Positions 45,701-57,700 of a stretch of 64,000 nt of DNA are shown one piece after another. The position numbers and the translations under genes are program-made. Source of the stretch: Sipunculus nudus. Lineage: Eukaryota; Annelida; Sipuncula; Golfingiida; Sipunculidae. Numbering within the stretch: the stretch's first letter is position 1; every line of letters begins with the position of its first letter. The DNA is taken from NCBI GenBank assembly GCA_026874595.1, contig CM049322.1, positions 26,974,340-27,038,339 on the forward strand, written 5' to 3'. The notes beneath the pieces are model-generated. The model was not told the DNA's origin, did no database searches, and saw only the letters and a program-made list of their open reading frames with translations.

Positions 45701-46129
45701 ATCTACAGAGCTGAAAAAAGGTATGACAATGATCTTCAGACCAGAAGAAGGTATTGAAGTGATCTACAGACAGGAACAAAAGGTGTGGAAGTGATCTACA
45801 GACCGGAACAAATGATATGGAAGTGATCTACAGACCGGAAAAAAGGTATAACAATGATCTTCAGACCAGAAGAAGGTATGGAAGTGATCTACAGACCGAA
45901 ACAAAAGGTTTGGAAGTGATCTTCAGACCGGAAAAAATGGTATGAAAGTGATCTACAGAGCTGAAAAAAGGTATGACAATGATCTTCAGACCAGAAGAAG
46001 GTATTGAAGTGATCTACAGACAGGAACAAAAGGTGTGGAAGTGATCTGCAGACCGGAACAAATGATATGGAAGTGATCTACAGACCGGAAAAAAGGTATA
46101 ACAATGATCTTCAGACCAGAAGAAGGTAT

Positions 46130-49100
46130 GGAAGTGATCTACAGACCGGAACAAAAGTTCTGGAAATGATCTTCAGACCGGAAAAAATGGTATGAAAGTG
46201 ATCTACAGAGCTGAAAAAAGGTATGACAATGATCTTCAGACCAGAAGAAGGTATGGAAGTGATCTACAGACCGGAACAAATGATATGGAAGTGATCTACA
46301 GACAGGATAAAAGGTATAACAATGATCTTTAGACCAGAAGAAGGTATGGAAGTGATCTACAGACCGGAACAAAGGTGTGGAAGTGATCTACAGACCGGAA
46401 AAAAAGTATAACAATGATTTTCAGACGAGAAGAAGGTGTGGAAGTGATCTACAGACCGGAACAAATGATATGGAAGTGATCTACAGACCGGAAAAAAGGT
46501 ATAACAATGATCTTCAGACCAGAAGAAGGTATGGAAGTGATCTACAGACCGGAACAAATGATATGGAAGTGATCTACAGACCGGAAAAAAGGTATAACAA
46601 TGATCGTTAGACCAGAAGAAGGTATGGAAGTGATAGACCGGAACAAAGGTGTGGAAGTGATCTACAGACCGGAAAAAAGTATAACAATGATCTTCAGACC
46701 AAAGGAAGGTGTGGAAGTGATCTACAGACCGGAACAAATGATATGGAAGTGATCTACAGACCGGAAAAAAGGTATAACAATGATCTTCAGACAAGAAGAA
46801 GGTATGGAAGTGATCTATAGACCGGAATCAATGTTACGGAAGTGATCTTCAGACCGGAAAAAAATGGTATGACAATGATCTTTAGACCAGAAGAAGGTAT
46901 GGAAGTGATCTACAGACCGGAACAAAGGTGTGGAAGTGATCTACAGACCGGAAAAAAGTATAACAATGATCTTCAGACCAGAAGAAGGTGTGGAAGTGAT
47001 CTACAGACCGGAACAAATGATATGGAAGTGATCTACACACCGGAAAAAGGTATAACAATGATCTTCAGACCAGAAGAAGGTATGGAAGTGATCTACAGAC
47101 CGGAACAAATGATATGGAAGTGATCTACAGACCGAAAAAAAAGGTATAACAATGATCTTTAGACCAGAAGAAGGTATGGAAGTGATCTACAGACCAGAAC
47201 AAAGGTGTGGAAGTGATCTACAGACCGGAAAAAAAGTATAACAATGATCTTCAGACCAAAGGAAGGTGTGGAAGTGATCTACAGACCGGAACAAATGATA
47301 TGGAAGTGATCTACACACCGGAAAAAAGGTATAACAATGATCTTCAGACCAGAAGAAGGTATGGAAGTGATCTACAGACCGGAACAAATGTTACGGAAGT
47401 GATCTTCAGACCGGAAAAAAATGGTATTACAATGATCTTCAGATCAGAAGAAGGTATGGAAGTGATCTTCAGACCGGAACAAAAGGTGTGGAAGTGATCT
47501 ACAGACCGGAACAAATGATATGGAAGTGATCTACAGACGGAAAAAAGGTATAACAGTGATCTTCAGACCAGAAGAAGGTATGGAAGTGATCTACAGACCG
47601 GAACAAAAGGTGTGGAAGTGATCTACAGACCGGAACAAATGATATGGAAGTGATCTACAGACCGGAAAAAAGGTATAACAATGATCTTCGGACCAGAAGA
47701 AGGTATGGAAGTGATCTACTGACCGGAAAAAAGGTATAACAATGACCTTCAGACCAGAAGAAGGTATGGAAGTGATCTACAGACCGGAACAAATGTTACG
47801 GAAGTGATCTTCAGACCGGAAAAAAATGGTATTACAATGATCTTCAGATCAGAAGAAGGTATGGAAGTGATCTTCAGACCGGAACAAAAGGTGTGGAAGT
47901 GATCTACAGACCGAAACAAATGATATGGAAGTGATCTACAGACGGAAAAAAGGTATAACAATGATCTTCAGACCAGAAGAAGGTATGGAAGTGATCTACA
48001 GACAGGAACAAAAGGTGTGGAAGTGATCTACAGACCGGAACAAATGATATGGAAGTGATCTACAGACCGGAAAAAAGGTATAACAATGATCTTCGGACCA
48101 GAAGAAGGTATGGAAGTGATCTACTGACCGGAACAAAAGGTGTGGAAGTGATCTACAGACCGGAACATATGATATGGAAGTGATCTACAGACCGGAAAAA
48201 AAGGTATAACAATGATCTTCAGACCAGAAGAAGGTATGGAAGTGATCTACAGACCGGATCAAAAGTTCTGGAAGTGATCTTCAGACCGGAAAAAATGGTA
48301 TGAAAGTGATCTACAGAGTTGAAAAAAGGTATGACAATGATCTTCAGACCAGAAGAAGGTATGGAAGTGATCTACAGACCGGAACAAATGATATGGAAGT
48401 GATCTACAGACAGGATAAAAGGTATAACAATGATCTTTAGACCAGAAGAAGGTATGGAAGTGATCTACAGACCGGAACAAAGGTGTGGAAGTGATCTACA
48501 GACCGGAAAAAAAGTATAACAATGATCTTCAGACGAGAAGAAGGTGTGGAAGTGATCTACAGACCGGAACAAATGATATGGAAGTGATCTACAGACCGGA
48601 AAAAAGGTATAACAATGATCTTCAGACCAGAAGAAGGTATGGAAGTGATCTACAGACCGGAACAAATGATATGGAAGTGATCTACAGACCGGAAAAAAGG
48701 TATAACAATGATCGTTAGACCAGAAGAAGGTATGGAAGTGATCTACAGACCGGAACAAAGGTGTGGAAGTGATCTACAGACCGGAAAAAAGTATAACAAT
48801 GATCTTCAGACCAAAGGAAGGTGTGGAAGTGATCTACAGACCGGAACAAATGATATGGAAGTGATCTACAGACCGGAAAAAAGGTATAACAATGATCTTC
48901 AGACCAGAAGAAGGTATGGAAGTGATCTATAGACCGTAACCAATGTAACGGAAGTGATCTTCAGACCGGAAAAAAATGGTATGACAATGATCTTCAGACC
49001 AGAAGAAGGTATGGAAGTGATCTACAGACCGGAACAAAGGTGTGGAAGTGATCTACAGACCGGAAAAAGTATAACAATGATCTTCAGACCAGAAGAAGGT

Positions 49101-49520
49101 GTGGAAGTGATCTACAGACCGGAACAAATGATATGGAAGTGATCTACACACCGGAAAAAGGTATAACAATGATCTTCAGACCAGAAGAAGGTATGGAAGT
49201 GATCTACAGACCGGAACAAATGATATGGAAGTGATCTACAGACCAAAAAAAAGGTATAATAATGATCTTTAGACCAGAATAAGGTATGGAAGTGATCTAC
49301 AGACCAGAACAAAGGTGTGGAAGTGATCTACAGACCGGAAAAAAAGTATAACAATGATCTTCAGACCAAAGGAAGGTGTGGAAGTGATCTACAGACCGGA
49401 ACAAATGATATGGAAGTGATCTACACACCGGAAAAAAGGTATAACAATGATCTTCAGACCAGAAGAAGGTATGGAAGTGATCTACAGACCGGAACAAATG
49501 TTACGGAAGTGATCTTCAGA
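46130..49520. repeat. ~2.11-kb higher-order repeat, about 1.6 units
   Basis: The monomer order at 46139-47497 recurs at 48259-49607, offset about 2,108-2,112 bases with few changes. A segment homologous to the second unit appears again at 51771-53056. Confidence 0.85.
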
Positions 49521-49997
49521 CCGGAAAAAAATGGTATTACAATGATCTTCAGATCAGAAGAAGGTATGGAAGTGATCTTCAGACCGGAACAAAAGGTGTG
49601 GAAGTGATCTACAGACCGGAACAAATGAAATGGAAGTGATCTACAGACGGAAAAAAGGTATAACAATGATCTTCAGACCAGAAGAAGGTATGGAAGTGAT
49701 CTACTGACCGGAACAAAAGGTGTGGAAGTGATCTACAGACCGGAACATATGATATGGAAGTGATCTACAGACCGGAAAAAAAGGTATAACAATGATCTTC
49801 AGACCAGAAGAAGGTATGGAAGTGATCTACTGACCGGAACAAAAGGTGTGGAAGTGATCTACAGACCGGAACATATGATATGGAAGTGATCTACAGACCG
49901 GAAAAAAAGGTATAACAACTAGAATACGGGTAGTCGACAAGCGACTACTTGTATCCGCCTAAATCAGAGTGGAACGGGTGAAGTGTTGCATATTAGC

Positions 49998-51515
49998 ATG
50001 GATGTCTGCAGCCAAATTGTGTATGTAGGTTGCGCTACCTACGAAAAAATCCAGAAAGCTCTATACACATGCAAAACTTTGGCCCAATCGGTCAAACGGT
50101 TCCCAAGATACGAGCTTGGATATCTGCTGCATAAACTAGAATGCAGGTGGCGCCACCTGTCATAAAATCAAGAGAGCTGTCGGGGATGTATAAACTTGCA
50201 AAATTTTAGGCAGATATGTCAAACCACTGCCGAGATATGAGTGATTTTATCCCATGGCAGACAAACAGATGGGAGCTGTGCAAACATGGCTGCAGGTGGC
50301 GCCACCAGTTTTGCATATGATAGAGAGCTATGTGAGATTTATACACATGCAAAATTTTGGCCCAATCGGTCAAACGGTTCCCTAGATATGAGCTTGGATG
50401 TCTGCAGCGTAAACTTGATTGTAGGTGGCGCCACCTGTCATAAAATCAGAAAAGCTATCCAGGATGTATAAGCATGCCGAATTTCAGGTGAATTAGTCAA
50501 ACCACTGCAGAGATATGAGTGATTTTAACCCAAGGCAGACGAACAGATGGACACTGTGCAAACATGGTTGCAGGTGGTGCCACCATTTTCGGTGTATGTT
50601 ATAAAGCTCTCCAAGGGCTACATTTGTGCAAAAAAATTTTCCTGATCGGTCAAACGGTTCCCGAGATATGAGCTTGGATGTCTGCAGCGTAAACGTGAAT
50701 GTAGGTGGCGCCACCTGTCATAAAATCAGAAAAGCTATCCAGGATGTATACGCATGCCAAATTTCAGGTAAATTAGTCAAGTCACTGCAGAGATATGAGT
50801 GATTTTAACCCAAGGCAGACAAACAGATGGACACTGTGCAAACATGGTTGCAGGTAGCACCACCATTTTTGGTGTATGTTATAAAGCTCTCCAAGGGCTA
50901 CATTTGTGCAAAAGAATTTTCCTGATCGGTCAAACGGTTCCCAAGATATGAGCTTGGATATCTGCAGCGTAAACGTGAATGTAGGTGGCGCCACCTGTCA
51001 TAAAATCAGAAAAGCTTTCCAGGATGTATAAGCATGCCCAATTTCAGATGAATTAGTCAAGTCACTGCAGAGATATGAGTGATTTTAACCCAAGGCAGAC
51101 GAACAGATGGACACTGTGCAAACATGGTTGCAGGTGGCGCCACCATTTTTGGTGTATGTTATAAAGCTCTCCAAGGGCTACATTTGTGCAAAAGAATTTT
51201 CCTGATCGGTCAAACGGTTCCCGAGATATGAGCTTGGATGTCTGCAGCGTAAACGTGAATGTAGGTGGCGCCACCTGTCATAAAATCAGAAAAGCTATCC
51301 AGGATGTTTACGCATGCCCAATTTCAGGTGAATTAGTCAAGTCACTGCAGAGATATGAGTGATTTTAACCCAAGGCAGACAAACAGATGGACACTGTGCA
51401 AACATGGTTGCAGGTGGCGCCACCATTTTTGGTGTATGTTATAAAGCTCTCCGAGGGCTACATTTGTGCAAAAAAATTTTCCTGATCGGTCAAACGGTTC
51501 CCGAGATATGTGGGT
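49998..51515. repeat. 280-bp dimeric tandem repeat, core of the mobile element
   Basis: The period is 280 bp, visible for example as matching positions 50714, 50994 and 51274. Each unit consists of two diverged ~140-bp halves. Each half has GGTGGCGCCACC (a perfect 12-bp palindrome, degraded in a few copies), an AAAGCT-TCC segment, a GTCAAACC/GTCAAACGGTTCC segment and GAGATATGAG. About 11 half-units are present. Confidence 0.93.
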
Positions 51516-51675
51516 TTATGTGTGGAAACAGACGCACAAACGGACGCAGAGCGCAAAGGAAAGGTCAGAGGTCAAAACAAAATCGGGGCGCAGCAGTTCA
51601 CATGTGACCCGAACATAATCCCGGGTTTCGGAAAATTCCGCCCAGCGGTTACGGAGGAGTTCTCCGGAAACCTAC

Positions 51676-51677
<2 letters not shown>

Positions 51678-51722
<45 letters not shown>
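51678..51722. repeat. (GGC)n microsatellite
   Basis: About 14 GGC triplets close to the 3' end of the tandem-core element. Confidence 0.97.
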
Positions 51723-51724
<2 letters not shown>

Positions 51725-51770
51725 CCAGCTGAAAACATAGTATCCGCAAAACTCTGTTTTGGCGGATACA

Positions 51771-54700
51771 ATGATCTTCAGACCAGAAGAAGGTATGGAA
51801 GTGATCTACAGACCGGATCAAAAGTTCTGGAAGTGATCTTCAGACCGGAAAAAATGGTATGAAAGTGATCTACAGAGTTGAAAAAAGGTATGACAATGAT
51901 CTTCAGACCAGAAGAAGGTATGGAAGTGATCTACAGACCGGAACAAATGATATGGAAGTGATCTACAGACAGGATAAAAGGTATAACAATGATCTTTAGA
52001 CCAGAAGAAGGTATGGAAGTGATCTACAGACCGGAACAAAGGTGTGGAAGTGATCTACAGACCGGAAAAAAAGTATAACAATGATCTTCAGACGAGAAGA
52101 AGGTGTGGAAGTGATCTACAGACCGGAACAAATGATATGGAAGTGATCTACAGACCGGAAAAAAGGTATAACAATGATCTTCAGACCAGAAGAAGGTATG
52201 GAAGTGATCTACAGACCGGAACAAATGATATGGAAGTGATCTACAGACCGGAAAAAAGGTATAACAATGATCGTTAGACCAGAAGAAGGTATGGAAGTGA
52301 TCTACAGACCGGAACAAAGGTGTGGAAGTGATCTACAGACCGGAAAAAAGTATAACAATGATCTTCAGACCAAAGGAAGGTGTGGAAGTGATCTACAGAC
52401 CGGAACAAATGATATGGAAGTGATCTACAGACCGGAAAAAAGGTATAACAATGATCTTCAGACCAGAAGAAGGTATGGAAGTGATCTATAGACCGTAACC
52501 AATGTAACGGAAGTGATCTTCAGACCGGAAAAAAATGGTATGACAATGATCTTCAGACCAGAAGAAGGTATGGAAGTGATCTACAGACCGGAACAAAGGT
52601 GTGGAAGTGATCTACAGACCGGAAAAAGTATAACAATGATCTTCAGACCAGAAGAAGGTGTGGAAGTGATATACAGACCGGAACAAATGATATGGAAGTG
52701 ATCTACACACCGGAAAAAGGTATTACAATGATCTTCAGACCAGAAGAAGGTATGGAAGTGATCTACAGACCGGAACAAATGATATGGAAGTGATCTACAG
52801 ACCAAAAAAAAGGTATAATAATGATCTTTAGACCAGAATAAGGTATGGAAGTGATCTACAGACCAGAACAAAGGTGTGGAAGTGATCTACAGACCGGAAA
52901 AAAAGTATAACAATGATCTTCAGACCAAAGGAAGGTGTGGAAGTGATCTACAGACCGGAACAAATGATATGGAAGTGATCTACAGACCGGAAAAAAGGTA
53001 TAACAATGATCTTCAGACCAGAAGAAGGTATGGAAGTGATCTACAGACCGGAACAAAAGTTATGGAAGTGATCTAGAGACCCGAAAAAATGGTATGAAAG
53101 TAATCTACAGAACTGAAAAAAAGGTATGAAAATGATCTTCAGACCAGAAGAAGGTATGGAAGTGATCTACAGACCGGAACAAAAGGTGTGGAAGTGATCT
53201 ACAGACCGGAACAAATGATATGGAAGTGATGTACAGACCGGAAAAAAAATTATAACAATGATCTTCAGACCAGAAGAAGGTATGGAAAAGATGTACAGAC
53301 CGGAACAAAAGGTGTGGAAGTTATTTACAGACCGGAAGAAAAGGTATAACCATGATCTTTAGACCAGAAGAAGGTATGGAAGTGATCTTCAGACCGGAAC
53401 AAAAGTTATGGAAGTGATCTACAGACCGGATAAAATGGTATGAAAGTGATCTACAGAACTGAAAAAAGGTATGACAATGATCTTCAGACCAGAAGAAGGT
53501 ATTGAAGTGATCTACAGACAGGAACAAAAGGTGTGGAAGTGATCTACAGACCGGAACAAATGATATGGAAGTGATCTACAGACCGGAAAAGAGGTATAAC
53601 AATGATCTTCAGACCAGAAGAAGGTATGGAAGTGATCTACAGACCGGAACAAAAGTTCTGGAAGTGATCTTCAGACCGGAAAAAATGGTATGAAAGTGAT
53701 CTACAGAGCTGAAAAAAGGTATGACAATGATCTTCAGACCACAAGAAGGTATGGAAGTGATCTACAGACCGGAACAAATGATATGGAAGTGATCTACAGA
53801 CCGGAAAAAAGGTATAACAATGATCTTTAGACCAGAAGAAGGTATGGAAGTGATCTACAGACCGGAACAAAGGTGTGGAAGTGATCTACAGACCAAAAAA
53901 AAAGTATAACAATGATCTTCAGACCAGAAGAAGGTGTGGAAGTGATCTACAGACAGGAACAAATGATATGGAAGTGATCTACAGACCGGAAAAAAGGTAT
54001 AACAATGATCTTCAGAGAAGAAGAAGGTATGGAAGTGATCTACAGACCGGAACAAATGATATGGAAGTGACCTACAGACCGGAAAAAAGGTATAACAATG
54101 ATCTTTAGACCAGAAGAAGGTATGGAAGTGATCTACAGACCGGAACAAAGGTGTGGAAGTGATCTACAGACCGGAAAAAAGTATAACAATGATCTTCAGA
54201 CCAAAGGAAGGTGTGGAAGTGATCTACAGACCGGAACAAATGATATGGAAGTGATCTACAGACCGGAAAAAAGGTATAACAATGATCTTCAGACCAGAAG
54301 AAGGTATGGAAGTGATCTACAGACCGGAACAAATGTTACGGAAGTGATCTTCAGACCGGAAAAAAAAGGTATGACAATGATCTTCAGACCAGAAGAAGGT
54401 ATGGAAGTGATCTTCAGACCGGAACAAAAGGTGTGGAAGCGATCTACAGACCGGAACAAATGATATGGAAGTGATCTACAGACGGAAAAAGGTATAACAA
54501 TGATCTTCGGACCAGAAGAAGGTATGGAAGTGATCTACTGAGCAGAACAAAAGGTGTGGAAGTGATCTACAGACCGGAACAAATGATATGGAAGTGATCT
54601 ACAGACCGGAAAAAAGGTATAGCAATGATCTTCAGAACAGAAGAAGGTATGGAAGTGATCTTCAGACCGGAACAAAAGTTATGGAAGTGATCTAGAGACC

Positions 54701-57700
54701 CGAAAAAAATGGTATGAAAGTGATCTACAGAACTGAAAAAAAGGTATGAAAATGATCTTCAGACCAGATGAAGGTATGGAAGTGATCTACAGACCGGAAC
54801 AAAAGGTGTGGAAGTGATCTACAGACCGGAACAAATGATATGGAAGTGATCTACAGACCGGAAACAAGGTATAACAATGATCTTCAGACCAGAAGAAGGT
54901 ATGGAAAAGATGTACAGACCGGAACAAAAGGTGTGGAAGTTATTTACAGACCGGAAGAAAAGGTATAACAATGATCTTTAGACCAGAAGAAGGTATGGAA
55001 GTGATCTTCAGACCGGAACAAAAGTTATGGAAGTGATCTACAGACCGGATAAAATGGTATTAAAGTGATCTACAGAACTGAAAAAAGGTATGACAATGAT
55101 CTTCAGACCAGAAGAAGGTATTGAAGTGATCTACAGACAGGAACAAAAGGTGTGGAAGTGATCTACAGACCGGAACAAATGATATGGAAGTGATCTACAG
55201 ACCGGAAAAAAGGTATAACAATGATCTTCAGACCAGAAGAAGGTATGGAAGTGATCTACAGACAGGAACAAAAGTTCTGGAAGTGATCTTCAGACCGGAA
55301 AAAATGGTATGAAAGTGATCTACAGAGCTGAAAAAAGGTATGACAATGATCTTCAGACCAGAAGAATGTATGGAAGTGATCTACAGACCGGAACAAATGA
55401 TATGGAAGTGATCTACAGACCGGAAAAAAGGTATAACAATGATCTTTAGACCAGAAGAAGGTATGGAAGTGATCTACAGACCGGAACAAAGGTGTGGAAG
55501 TGATCTACAGACCGGAAAAAAAGTATAACAATGATCTTCAGACCAGAAGAAGGTGTGGAAGTGATCTACAGACCGGAACAAATGATACGGAAGTGATCTA
55601 CAGACCGGAAAAAAGGTATAACAATGATCTTCAGACCAGAAGAAGGTATGGAAGTGATCTACAGACCGGAACAAATGATATGGAAGTGATCTACAGACCG
55701 GAAAAAAGGTATAACAATGATCTTCAGACCAAAGAAAGGTGTGGAAGTGATCTACAGACCGGAACAAATGATATGGAAGTGATCTACAGACCGGATAAAA
55801 GGTATAACAATGATCTTCAGACCAGAAGAAGGTATGGAAGTGATCTACAGACCGGAACAAATGTTACGGAAGTGATCTTCAGACCGGAAAAAAATGGTAT
55901 GACAATGATCTTCAGACCAGAAGAAGGTATGGAAGTGATCTTCAGACCGGAACAAAAGGTGTGGAAGTGATCTACAGACCGGAACAAATGATATGGTAGT
56001 GATCTATAGACCGGAAAAAGGTTTAACAATGATCTTCAGATCAGAAGAAGGTATGGAAGTGATCTACAGACCGGAACAAATGATATGGAAGTGATCTACA
56101 GACCGGAAAAAAGGTATAACAATGATCTTTAGACCAGAAGAAGGTATGGAAGTGATATACAGACCGGAACAAAGGTGTGGAAGTGATCTACAGACCGGAA
56201 AAAAGTATAACAATGATCTTCAGACCAGAAGAAGGTGTGGAAGTGATCTACAGACCGGAACAAATGATATGGAAGTGATCTACAGACCGGAAAAAGGTAT
56301 AACAATGATCTTCAGACCAGAAGAAGGTATGGAAGTGATCTACAGACCGGAACAAATGATATGGAAGTGATCTACAGACCGGAAAAAAGGTATAACAATG
56401 ATCTTTAGACCAGAAGAAGGTATGGAAGTGATCTACAGACCAGAATAAAGGTGTGGAAGTGATCTACAGACCGGAAAAAAAGTATAACAATGATCTTCAG
56501 ACCAATGGAAGGTGTGGAAGTGATCTACAGACCGGAACAAATGATATGGAAGTGATCTACAGACCGGAAAAAAAGGTATAACAATGATCTTCAGACCAGA
56601 AAAGGTATGGAAGTGATCTACAGACCGGAACAAAAGTTCTAGAAGTGATCTTCAGACCGGAAAAAATGGTATGAAAGTGATCTACAGAGCTGAAAAAAGG
56701 TATGACCATGATCTTCAGACCACAAGAAGGTATGGAAGTGATCTACAGACCGGAACAAATGATATGGAAGTGATCTACAGACCGGAAAAAAGGTATAACA
56801 ATGATCTTTAGACCAGAAGAAGGTATGGAAGTGATCTACAGACCGGAACAAAGGTGTGGAAGTGATCTACAGACCGGAAAAAAAGTATAACAATGATCTC
56901 CAGACCAGAAGAAGGTGTGGAAGTGATCTACAGACCGGAACAAATGATATGGAAGTGATCTACAGACCGGAAAAAAGGTATAACAATGATCTTCAGACCA
57001 GAAGAAGGTATGGAAGTGATCTACAGACCGGAACAAATGATATGGAAGTGATCTACAGACCGGAAAAAAGGTATAACAATGATCTTTAGACCAGAAGAAG
57101 GTATGGAAGTGATCTACAGACCGGAACAAAGGTGTGGAAGTGATCTAGAGACCGGAAAAAAAGTATAACAATGATCTTCAGACCAAAAGAAGGTGTGGAA
57201 GTGATCTACAGACCGGAACAAATGATATGGAAGTGATCTACAGACCGGAAAAAAGGTATAACAATGATCTTCAGACCAGAAGAAGGTATGGAAGTGATCT
57301 ACAGACCGGAACAAATGTTACGGAAGTGATCTTCAGACCGGAAAAAAATGGTATGACAATGATCTTCAGACCAGAAGAAGGTATGGAAGTGATCTTCAGA
57401 CCGGAACAAAAGGTGTGGAAGTGATCTGCAGACCGGAACAAATGATATGGAAGTGATCTACAGACGGAAAAAAGGTATAACAATGATCTTCAGACCAGAA
57501 GAAGGTATGGAAGTGATCTACAGACCGAAACAAAAGGTGTGGAAGTGATCTACAGACCGGAAAAAAAGTATAACAATGATCTTCAGACCAGAAGAAGGTA
57601 TGGAAGTGATCTACAGACCGGAAAAAAGGTATAACAATGATCTTCGGACCAGAAGAAGGTATGGAAGTGATCTACTGACCGGAACAAAAGGTGTGGAAGT

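Larger units (their letters stand above)
40570..49918. repeat. ~30-bp satellite array, left block
   Basis: Monomers of 30-32 bp derive from GGTATGGAAGTGATCTACAG then ACCGGAAAAA, with recurrent variants: GTGTGGAAGTGATCTACAGA, ATAACAATGATCTTCAGACC and ATATGGAAGTGATCTACAGA. Monomers near 40.6-43 kb are diverse and irregular. From ~43 kb rightward they are organised in higher-order repeats. The array lies in the DPP4-like intron upstream of the serine exon. Numerous open frames on both strands exist because most monomers are near a multiple of three and lack stops. Confidence 0.97.
49919..51770. mobile_element. Tandem-core mobile element (Pearl/HINE-like) inside the satellite
   Basis: A 1.85-kb insertion splits a satellite monomer. 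Left flank GGTATAACAA and right flank ACAATGATCTTCAG overlap by ACAA relative to the uninterrupted sequence at 48203-48217. The 5' end has a 7-bp hairpin GTAGTCG-ACAAG-CGACTAC (49930-49948), then GTATCCGCCTAAATCAGAGT (49951-49970). The latter is a near-perfect inverted repeat of the 3' terminus ACTCTGTTTTGGCGGATAC (51751-51769). The 3' end itself forms a hairpin, GTATCCGC...GCGGATAC (51740-51769). Between lie ~5.5 copies of a 280-bp repeat, a unique tail and a GGC microsatellite. Asymmetric inverted repeats, a 3' hairpin and a tandem core match Helentron-associated/Pearl-type elements. No protein is encoded. Confidence 0.8.

Noticed and set aside
51510-51740. 76-codon frame with a polyglycine tract
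   Set aside because: Caused by the GGC microsatellite near the end of the tandem-core transposon.
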